DNA from: an uncultured Bacteroidota bacterium
GTDB taxonomy: Bacteria; Bacteroidota; Bacteroidia; Chitinophagales; Chitinophagaceae
DNA length: 7,411 bases
NCBI GenBank assembly: GCA_946480675.1
Contig: CAMLKS010000119.1
Location: 1 to 7,411 of the forward strand
Reading direction: 5' to 3'
Part shown: one piece after another, positions 1-4,922 of the stretch
How the letters are laid out: each line of letters opens with the position of its first letter
How positions within the stretch are numbered: the stretch's first letter is position 1
Position numbers and translations under genes: made by a program
The notes under the pieces: generated by a model
The model's database searches: none
The model's input: only the letters and a program-made list of their open reading frames with translations
Told to the model about the DNA's origin: nothing

Positions 1-77
1 GTAGCATGGAATGTACCTTCTGTACCGGTAAAGCCCTGAACAATGATCTTGGAATTTTTATTGACCAAAACAGCCAT
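1..77 (-). CDS. sucD: Succinyl-CoA synthetase alpha subunit, N-terminal fragment
   Basis: Only the first 25 codons are present; the gene runs off the left edge. Reading leftwards from the ATG at 77-75, the translation starts MAVLVNKNSKIIVQG and continues FTGTEGTFHA. This is the typical SucD opening (family pattern VLVNKNSKVIVQGFTG, then EGTFHA), where the GFTG-x-EGTFH loop begins the CoA-binding Rossmann domain. In the family, the alpha subunit carries the phosphohistidine and CoA site of the TCA-cycle enzyme that interconverts succinyl-CoA and succinate while making ATP or GTP; it acts in the cytoplasm with SucC. No Shine-Dalgarno sequence precedes the ATG; the leader is AT-rich, as usual in Bacteroidota. 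The match is short but very characteristic. Whether the rest of the gene is intact, and whether sucC is adjacent, cannot be seen. Confidence 0.9.
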   Translation of the reverse strand, partial: MAVLVNKNSKIIVQGFTGTEGTFHA

Positions 78-115
78 GAGAATAAAATTATCTGGTTTTG
101 TAAATAATGCGGGGG

Positions 116-123
116 CAAAAATA
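116..123 (-). promoter_or_regulatory. Possible sucD promoter, -7 element
   Basis: On the minus strand these bases read TATTTTTG, an exact match to the Bacteroidetes -7 consensus TAnnTTTG. The element ends 38 bases before the sucD ATG, which would leave an untranslated leader of roughly 30 bases. No clear -33 TTG/TTTG element sits at the expected 17-21 base spacing upstream, and AT-rich DNA yields such matches by chance, so the call is tentative. Confidence 0.35.
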
Positions 124-312
124 GCGTTTAATTGGGTAAATAGGTAATGCCGGAGTTATTAAATCGGTAATAATATGGGAAAAGGGCGGGGAATATTTTT
201 GTATTAATAAAAAATTTATGACAATATTTTTTGCAACCGTACCAACCTTTTAGCCAAAGTTGTAGTCTATAATGTAACAACAACGCAAATAATAAGATAC
301 TGCATAAATACA

Positions 313-339
313 GGCTGCATCGTTGAGCGCGATGCAGCC
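313..339. repeat. Perfect 10-bp hairpin, possible terminator of the ABC ATPase gene
   Basis: Arms GGCTGCATCG (313-322) and CGATGCAGCC (330-339) are perfectly complementary around the 7-base loop TTGAGCG. On the minus strand, the direction of the upstream ABC ATPase gene that ends at 469, the stem is followed by the fairly T-rich TGTATTTATG, so it could act as an intrinsic terminator about 130 bases past that stop. On the plus strand the following bases are A-rich, which does not suit a terminator; there it would simply be an internal stem of the candidate RNA. Confidence 0.55.
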
Positions 340-379
340 AAATAGCAAAAGTTGTAATGGGTAATCAATTCTAGATTTC

Positions 380-412
380 GAAGGCCGGTTTCCACCGGTC
401 TTCTTCATTTTT
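380..412 (+). terminator. Intrinsic terminator-like hairpin on the plus strand
   Basis: GAAGGCCGGT (380-389) pairs with ACCGGTCTTC (394-403) around the loop TTCC, and TTCATTTTT follows. The fifth pair is G-U in plus-strand RNA but an A-C mismatch in minus-strand RNA, and the T-rich tail exists only on the plus side. Both facts favour function in plus-strand RNA, although no annotated plus-strand gene lies to the left. It therefore supports a small transcript from the intergenic region. Confidence 0.5.
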
Positions 413-468
413 ACTTTAGAATGCACTTAATAATCCATTGATATATATTATATGAGAAAGCTGAATTG

Positions 469-1257
469 TCAGGCTTTCTTGTTACGTTCATGCTCGGCTT
501 CCATCCGGCTCATTTCCTTGGCTTTGGTCAGGAATTCGGACGCGAAGATGAATTCATTCAGCTTTTGGTCATCGCTGAAAATAATGTCTTTGCTGGAACC
601 TTCCCATTGCTTACGCCCCTCGTACATGTACACAATATTATCACCGCTTTCCATAACGGTATTCATATCATGGGTGTTTACAACGGTGGTCATGTTATAT
701 TCTATCGTAATTTCTTTTATCAGTTTATCGATAACCAGAGATGTTTGCGGGTCGAGGCCAGAGTTGGGCTCATCGCAGAAAAGATATTTGGGGTTCAGTA
801 CTATGGCGCGAGCCAATGCCACACGCTTTTTCATACCACCACTTATTTCCGATGGGAACTTTTTATTGGCATCTTTCAGATTTACGCGGTCCAGTACCTC
901 ATTTACACGTTTACGTTTTTCTGACAGCGTCATTTTGGTAAACATATCGAGCGGGAAACGAATGTTGTGCTCTACATTCATGCTATCGAAAAGGGCAGAC
1001 CCCTGGAATAGCATGCCTATTTGTGTACGCACTTCTTTCAGCTCTTTATCGTCCATAGCGGTAAGGTCCTGGCCTTCATACAATATCTGCCCGCTATCGG
1101 GCTTGAAGAGGCCTATCATGCATTTCATCAATACTGTTTTACCACTGCCACTGCTACCAATAATAAGATTGGTTTTGCCGGTTTCCATTACTGCCGATAC
1201 ATCTTCCAATACTACCTTTTCGCCAAAGCTCTTACGTACGTTCTTAGCCTCAATCAT
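469..1257 (-). CDS. MlaF-like ABC transporter ATP-binding protein
   Basis: This 262-residue cytoplasmic ATPase subunit has all the ABC motifs: Walker A GSSGSGKT (residues 34-41), Q-loop glutamine 85, signature SGGMKKR (139-145), Walker B LFCDE with D162 and catalytic E163, D-loop SGLDP, and the switch histidine H196 in NTHDM. The stretch MLFQGSALFDSMNV after the Q-loop and the SGGM signature are typical of the MlaF/Ttg2A group, which powers MlaE-type permeases with MCE-domain proteins to move phospholipids or other lipids between the membranes. Length fits the family, and a short charged C-terminal tail follows the fold. The start is the ATG at 1257; no Shine-Dalgarno is present. No MlaE permease or MCE gene flanks it here, so its partner must lie elsewhere. 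Family assignment is strong; the exact substrate is unknown. Confidence 0.9.
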   Translation of the reverse strand: MIEAKNVRKSFGEKVVLEDVSAVMETGKTNLIIGSSGSGKTVLMKCMIGLFKPDSGQILYEGQDLTAMDDKELKEVRTQIGMLFQGSALFDSMNVEHNIRFPLDMFTKMTLSEKRKRVNEVLDRVNLKDANKKFPSEISGGMKKRVALARAIVLNPKYLFCDEPNSGLDPQTSLVIDKLIKEITIEYNMTTVVNTHDMNTVMESGDNIVYMYEGRKQWEGSSKDIIFSDDQKLNEFIFASEFLTKAKEMSRMEAEHERNKKA

Positions 1258-1261
1258 ATAT

Positions 1262-1269
1262 CAAATGTA
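1262..1269 (-). promoter_or_regulatory. Possible -7 promoter element just upstream of the ABC ATPase
   Basis: TACATTTG on the minus strand matches TAnnTTTG exactly and ends only four bases before the ATG at 1257. If used, transcription would begin at or next to the start codon, giving a leaderless message. A TTTG lies upstream but at about 12 bases, shorter than the usual 17-21 base spacing. Single-element evidence only. Confidence 0.25.
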
Positions 1270-1301
1270 GGGGGTAAAATTCAAAAAAATGCTTTATAAG
1301 A

Positions 1302-1342
1302 AACAGGTTATACCGGTGATTTGCAAACCAATATAACCTGTT
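1302..1342 (-). terminator. 11-bp inverted repeat, probable terminator of the lipoprotein gene
   Basis: AACAGGTTATA (1302-1312) and TATAACCTGTT (1332-1342) are perfect complements separated by 19 bases. On the minus strand the repeat lies about 50 bases beyond the lipoprotein stop and is followed by TCTTATAAAGCATTTTTTTG. The long loop and AT-rich stem make it weaker than a classic terminator. Because it also sits about 45 bases upstream of the ABC ATPase start, an operator role is an alternative. Confidence 0.45.
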
Positions 1343-1389
1343 CTAAACTATGGGCATAAAATCATGCCAGTCATTATTGCTTGAGTAGC

Positions 1390-2088
1390 TTATTTCTTAT
1401 GCTTCCACCAGTCGCAATGGTGGCGTTTGTCGCGCAGGTTTTTTACAATAACCCAATAGATAGCTTTGTTGGTATCGTCAGATATTATCAGGCGGCCATC
1501 TGTGAGGGTTACACTCATCAGCATTTGGGTGGTGATGCCATCCATAAGCGCTGATAGGTCGAGCTGGGTAGCAGCTGTAAAATCCATGTCGCTGGTTATA
1601 GTAACGTCTTTTACTTCGCTTTTCAGCTCTATATTTTCGTCTATTATTAAGGTTACAGGCACATTCACTACGCCATTGTCAAACTGGCCATCCAGTTGCA
1701 GTGCGGGCTCGCCGCCTTTTTTATCCAGTTTTATCTTTACTTCTATTTCTTTATAATCGCCATTAGGTATCGTAAAGCCACCAAAATTTGTTGCAGTGGC
1801 AGCCATCAGGTCTACACGTGCATCGTTGGTAGCTGTATATTCAAATTTGCTATTCTCTGTTTTGGCTTCAAATTTTACATACCGGGGATATGCAAAGCCT
1901 GATGTCCATGTAAAATTGTTAGCAGTTGTTTTTTGCGTAGAACCATTAGGGTTGGTTACCGTAATAGTATAGTTGAGGTTACCATTGGTGTTTGCACCCC
2001 CTGTAGATGCATCCATACTGTTGTTTTTGCGGCACGATACCATGGCTACCGATGCTAAAAGTGCCGCTGCTAATAGTTTCTGCTTCAT
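1390..2088 (-). CDS. Small secreted lipoprotein of unknown function
   Basis: The product is 232 residues when started at the ATG at 2088. I chose this start because it gives a clean lipoprotein signal: MKQKLLAAALLASVAMVSC, with a basic start, hydrophobic core and lipid-attachment cysteine C19. An in-frame ATG at 2214 would add 42 residues that bury the signal, so I reject it. The -3 residue is methionine, slightly off the standard lipobox. After C19 come R and K rather than the acidic or SDDDD-like residues that send Bacteroidetes lipoproteins to the cell surface, so I infer a periplasm-facing anchor. A Thr/Asn/Gly-rich linker (about 22-60) is followed by a strand-rich domain with alternating hydrophobic and charged residues. 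The C-terminus is unusual: KRHHCDWWKHKK has three His, one Cys and two Trp. I recognise no named family. Flanking hairpins suggest a single-gene unit. Confidence 0.75.
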   Translation of the reverse strand: MKQKLLAAALLASVAMVSCRKNNSMDASTGGANTNGNLNYTITVTNPNGSTQKTTANNFTWTSGFAYPRYVKFEAKTENSKFEYTATNDARVDLMAATATNFGGFTIPNGDYKEIEVKIKLDKKGGEPALQLDGQFDNGVVNVPVTLIIDENIELKSEVKDVTITSDMDFTAATQLDLSALMDGITTQMLMSVTLTDGRLIISDDTNKAIYWVIVKNLRDKRHHCDWWKHKK

Positions 2089-2250
2089 AATCAATACGTT
2101 TTTGAGTGAATGATTTTGTTTTGAGTAAACGAGCTCTATGTGCTGCGCAACTATTATCAATATCGTACCAATATTGTTATAAACTTTTAACCAGCGAACT
2201 GGTGCAGGTGCCATTTGTCACACCTTCACATGGTTACATATATAAAACAA

Positions 2251-2274
2251 GCAGCCATCTTTTTTGATGGCTGC
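2251..2274 (-). terminator. Intrinsic terminator of phoH
   Basis: GCAGCCATC (2251-2259) pairs perfectly with GATGGCTGC (2266-2274) around a six-base loop. In the minus direction it lies 23 bases after the phoH stop and is followed by TTGTTTTATATA, as in a standard rho-independent terminator. The plus-side tail (CTTTATACTTTG) is also T-rich, so it may work both ways. Confidence 0.8.
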
Positions 2275-2297
2275 CTTTATACTTTGTTTACAGAATA

Positions 2298-3317
2298 CTA
2301 TCTATTCTCAGGTCTTCCCAATTTGCGGTATTGTTCCCTGTTTTGTTCTTCCTGCTCCTCTTCGCGTGCCTGCTCTTTATCGTAGGCGCGTATGATGTGT
2401 TTTACCAGGCGGTGGCGCACCACATCGGCTTCGTCCAGTTGTATGTGGGCTATGCCTTCTATGCCTTGCAATATGCGCGATGCTTTTGCCAGGCCGGATT
2501 TCTGGTTCTTCGGCAGGTCTACCTGCGTCAGGTCGCCCGTAATGATGGCCTTGGCGCTGGCACCTATACGTGTCAGGAACATTTTCAGCTGCAGGTCGGT
2601 AGAGTTTTGTGCCTCATCCAGTATGATGAATGAATTATCGAGCGTGCGGCCGCGCATGTATGCCAGCGGCGCTATTTCTATTATACGGTTGGCCATATAG
2701 TAGTTCAGCTTATCGCTGGGTATCATATCGTCCAGCGCATCATACAATGGACGTAGGTAAGGGTCGATCTTTTCCTTCAGGTCGCCGGGCAGGAAGCCGA
2801 GGCTTTCGCCGGCCTCTACCGCAGGGCGGGTCAGGATTATTTTACGTACGGCCTTGTTTTTCAATGCACGTACGGCCAGAGCTACAGCGGTGTAGGTTTT
2901 ACCCGTACCGGCAGGCCCTATGGCAAATATGATATCGTTTTTTTCCGATACCGTAGCCATGAGCTTCTGGTTCTGGGTTTTGGCACGTATTACCTTTCCG
3001 TTGGGACCGAAAACAAGAATGTCGTTATTGTTCTCATTTTCCACAACCGTAGTTTCGTTGCCATCTTCCTCCCCAAGTATTTCTGAAAAATAATTCTCCG
3101 AAAGATGCCCGTTGCGCTCCAGGTATTTAATGAGCTGGCCTATACGGCCCCTTGCATTCGCTACTTCATCAGCCTGCCCGGATAGCTTTATCTGCGTACC
3201 GCGCGATAAGATTTTCAGCAGTGGAAACTTACGTTTCAGTATATCAAATTTGCTGTTGTTAACGCCAAAAAATTCGATGGGGTTAACTGTGTCGAGGTTG
3301 ATGATAGCTTCTGTCAA
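2298..3317 (-). CDS. phoH: PhoH-like ATPase with KH-like N-terminal region
   Basis: In the 339-residue form starting at TTG 3317, the product has an N-terminal KH-like region (about 35-70, containing SRGTQIKLSG) and then the PhoH P-loop domain: Walker A GPAGTGKT (134-141), RPAVEAGESLGFLPGDL (164-180), Walker B IILDEAQN with D234 and E235, ITGDLTQVDLP (259-269) and RHRLVKHII near 301-309. A charged Glu/Gln/Arg-rich tail ends the protein. The family consists of cytoplasmic ATPases linked to phosphate starvation, RNA metabolism and ribosome maturation (YbeZ-like); the exact role here is inferred. Start choice: the only in-frame ATG is at 3434, which would overlap purE by 47 bases and add 39 residues unlike the family. 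Homologs as I remember them begin near TEAIINLD, which matches the TTG at 3317-3315. Confidence in the gene is high, in the start moderate. Confidence 0.93.
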   Translation of the reverse strand: MTEAIINLDTVNPIEFFGVNNSKFDILKRKFPLLKILSRGTQIKLSGQADEVANARGRIGQLIKYLERNGHLSENYFSEILGEEDGNETTVVENENNNDILVFGPNGKVIRAKTQNQKLMATVSEKNDIIFAIGPAGTGKTYTAVALAVRALKNKAVRKIILTRPAVEAGESLGFLPGDLKEKIDPYLRPLYDALDDMIPSDKLNYYMANRIIEIAPLAYMRGRTLDNSFIILDEAQNSTDLQLKMFLTRIGASAKAIITGDLTQVDLPKNQKSGLAKASRILQGIEGIAHIQLDEADVVRHRLVKHIIRAYDKEQAREEEQEEQNREQYRKLGRPENR

Positions 3318-3358
3318 TGTGTCTTCTGTTTTAGCTTTACCTGAATCTAAATTACAGT

Positions 3359-3375
3359 ATCCGCCAATTGCGGAT
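3359..3375 (-). repeat. Short hairpin between purE and phoH
   Basis: ATCCGC (3359-3364) pairs with GCGGAT (3370-3375) around CAATT, 13 bases after the purE stop on the minus strand. What follows (ACTGTAATTTAG) is only weakly T-rich, so it would be a leaky terminator or a processing stem between the two genes. Its position fits a non-coding spacer and supports a phoH start downstream of it. Confidence 0.3.
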
Positions 3376-3387
3376 GTTATCGAATTA

Positions 3388-3843
3388 TCAAATCCGGTAT
3401 TCGTTCGCCTTAAATTCTTCCACGCGTTTAGCAACCTCAGGATTGCTAAGAGCGATGATACGCGCCGCCATTACAGCCGCGTTGCGGGCACCGGCCTTAC
3501 CTACAGCCAGCGTGCCTACCGGTAGGCCTGCTGGCATTTGCACGATGCTGTACAGGGCATCTATACCACCTGACAAACCGCCATCCAGTGGTACACCCAA
3601 TACAGGCAAAGATGTGTAGGCAGCACATACGCCGGGCAATGCTGCAGCCATACCTGCCGCTGCTATCACCACGCCGTAGCCATTATCTTTTGCTGTTACC
3701 ATCAGCTCGCGCACCTTATCGGGGTTGCGGTGTGCCGATGCTACGATCATGTTGTTTTCGATGTTAAACCAATTCAGCCATTTTTGGCTTTCGCTCATTA
3801 CGCTCTCGTCTGTAGCAGAGCCCATGATAATCAGAACTTTCAT
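3388..3843 (-). CDS. purE: N5-carboxyaminoimidazole ribonucleotide mutase (PurE, class I)
   Basis: This 151-residue cytoplasmic enzyme of de novo purine synthesis converts N5-CAIR, made by PurK, to CAIR for PurC. Visible motifs are the N-terminal phosphate-binding loop MGSATDESVM (residues 7-16), SAHRNPDKV (36-44) with the catalytic histidine H38, the loop AAAGMAAALPG (61-71), LPVLGVPLDGG (79-89), and the strongly class I stretch YSIVQMPAGLPVGTLAVGKAG (98-118, where the family usually has QMP-G-PVGT). Length fits class I PurE. Odd points: the position that is His in the usual GGAAHLPG or GMAAHLPG loop is Ala68, and the first motif has T where SD-type loops have S. The start is the ATG at 3843, with an AT-rich leader and no Shine-Dalgarno. 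purK is not in the window. phoH follows after about 70 bases and may be cotranscribed. Confidence 0.96.
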   Translation of the reverse strand: MKVLIIMGSATDESVMSESQKWLNWFNIENNMIVASAHRNPDKVRELMVTAKDNGYGVVIAAAGMAAALPGVCAAYTSLPVLGVPLDGGLSGGIDALYSIVQMPAGLPVGTLAVGKAGARNAAVMAARIIALSNPEVAKRVEEFKANEYRI

Positions 3844-4003
3844 CTTAGTTTAATTATGAGTGTGTAAAGTGAAAATATAAAATATCGTGCCGAGTCAACA
3901 GCTTTGTTATTAGTTATTTATCCCACAAATGTGTATATCTTTCTCAGAGTGTAGCAAGGTGTATAGATGAAGGTTAACTTTACCCCTCTTTACATCACAC
4001 TTC
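3844..4003. promoter_or_regulatory. Divergent promoter region between purE and the SDR gene
   Basis: These 160 AT-rich bases separate two genes read in opposite directions, so they must hold both promoters unless the genes are driven from afar. I see only near matches to TAnnTTTG: TATATTTT on the minus strand, with a TTG 16 bases upstream, for purE; and TATCTTTC and TAACTTTA on the plus strand for the dehydrogenase. No PurR-type operator, riboswitch or strong inverted repeat was recognised. Confidence 0.3.
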
Positions 4004-4819
4004 ATGTACACATTAAAGGATAAAGTAGTAGCTATCACAGGTGCTTCTTCGGGTATCGGGCTGGCACTTGCAGCCGAAGCCCTGAACCGTGGCGCAAAAA
4101 TAGCGGTTTGTGCCCGCAATCTCGAAAAACTGCAGGCTTCTTTGCCACAAAATTCCGATAGCGGGAATACACTGGCAGTGGCAGCGGATGTTAGCAAGGA
4201 GACGGACTGCAATAACTTCATACAAAGTGCCATAGCAAAATGGGGCAGGGTAGACGTGCTGATAAATAATGCCGGCATCAGTATGCGTGCTATGTTTGAA
4301 GATCTGGATATAACGGTGCTGCGCGAATTGATGGACATCAACTTCTGGGGAACGGTATATACTACCAAAGCTGCCGTTACTTCCATCAGGGAAAATAAAG
4401 GGGTGATAGTGGGTGTATCATCTATTGCCGGGTTTCGTGGTTTGCCTGCCCGCACGGGGTATTCGGCATCCAAATTTGCTATGCAAGGTTTCCTGGAGGG
4501 GTTGCGTACAGAACTGCTGCATAGCGGTGCCCATGTAATGTGGGTTTCCCCCGGTTTTACGGCCAGCAATATCCGTAATGTAGCCCGTAGTGCTGATGGC
4601 AGCCAGCAGGGTGAAACACCGCTGGATGAAGGCAAACTAATGAGTGCAGAACGATGTGCAGCGATAATATTAAATGGTGTGGAAAAGCGAAAACGCACCA
4701 TTATCATGACCTTGCAAGGGAAGCTTACCGTACTGATAAACAAGTTGTTACCGGGTTTGGCCGATAAGCTTGTTTTTAACCACTTTTTAATGGAGCCTAA
4801 CTCGCCTTTAAAAAAATAA
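4004..4819 (+). CDS. Short-chain dehydrogenase/reductase (classical SDR)
   Basis: The 271-residue product is a classical SDR with a Rossmann fold. Visible are the cofactor loop TGASSGIG (residues 12-19), an Arg after the second strand (CAR, R38) that suggests NADP(H), NNAG (88-91), and the catalytic set N113, S140, Y153 and K157 in YSASK, followed by the PG motif at 183-184. The substrate-binding region (about 184-225) and the C-terminal tail with a hydrophobic stretch (240-257, TVLINKLLPGLADKLVF) are variable parts and do not reveal the substrate. The tail resembles membrane-associated DHRS7-like members, but that is a guess. The start is the ATG at 4004; an upstream start is unlikely because the ORF opens right at the conserved N-terminus. 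It probably acts in the cytoplasm. It is 103 bases upstream of the FG-GAP gene on the same strand, with no clear terminator between them, so readthrough is possible. Confidence 0.9.
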   Translation: MYTLKDKVVAITGASSGIGLALAAEALNRGAKIAVCARNLEKLQASLPQNSDSGNTLAVAADVSKETDCNNFIQSAIAKWGRVDVLINNAGISMRAMFEDLDITVLRELMDINFWGTVYTTKAAVTSIRENKGVIVGVSSIAGFRGLPARTGYSASKFAMQGFLEGLRTELLHSGAHVMWVSPGFTASNIRNVARSADGSQQGETPLDEGKLMSAERCAAIILNGVEKRKRTIIMTLQGKLTVLINKLLPGLADKLVFNHFLMEPNSPLKK

Positions 4820-4922
4820 AGCTGTCTGTAATTAATGGTGTAATGTGTTTAATTCTACAACTGTGACGATTGATTTTCGTAATTTTAAATAGCTTGATTT
4901 ATTCATTACTAAATAATCACTT

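Larger units (their letters stand above)
194..412 (+). ncRNA. Candidate small structured RNA in the sucD-ABC gap
   Basis: The 390 bases between the ABC ATPase stop and the sucD start hold no convincing gene. On the plus strand there is a TAnnTTTG match (TATTTTTG, 194-201), then three potential hairpins: 243-250 with 256-262 (7 pairs, one bulge), 313-322 with 330-339 (10 perfect pairs), and 380-389 with 394-403 (10 pairs including one G-U). A T-rich run (404-412) follows the last one. Promoter-like box, internal structure and terminator in one orientation suggest a transcript of about 200 nt. I do not recognise a family; a 6S-like RNA would have about this length, but I could not confirm its hallmark central bubble. 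No -33 element is visible, so the left boundary is only a guess. The hairpins could instead be unrelated terminators. Confidence 0.3.

Noticed and set aside
452..1270. Long plus-strand open frames opposite the ABC ATPase
   Set aside because: They are antisense to a protein with every ABC motif in place, and their translations are Ser/Phe-rich with no recognisable domain.
2190..2203. Five-pair hairpin with a UUCG loop on the minus strand upstream of the lipoprotein gene
   Set aside because: The stem is short, the closing pair is G-C rather than the extra-stable C-G, and no partner elements of a riboswitch or terminator are visible.
2089..2214. N-terminal extension of the lipoprotein gene to the ATG at 2214
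   Set aside because: It would place 42 residues before a clear lipoprotein signal peptide and begin close to the phoH terminator.
3910..4743. 277-codon minus-strand open frame opposite the SDR gene
   Set aside because: The plus strand encodes a complete SDR with all catalytic residues; the antisense translation has no recognisable family features and is explained by codon bias of the real gene.
4870..4896. TTG followed after 17 bases by TAGCTTG upstream of the FG-GAP gene, a possible promoter
   Set aside because: The second box departs from TAnnTTTG by a missing T, and the region is so AT-rich that partial matches are expected by chance; too weak to annotate.
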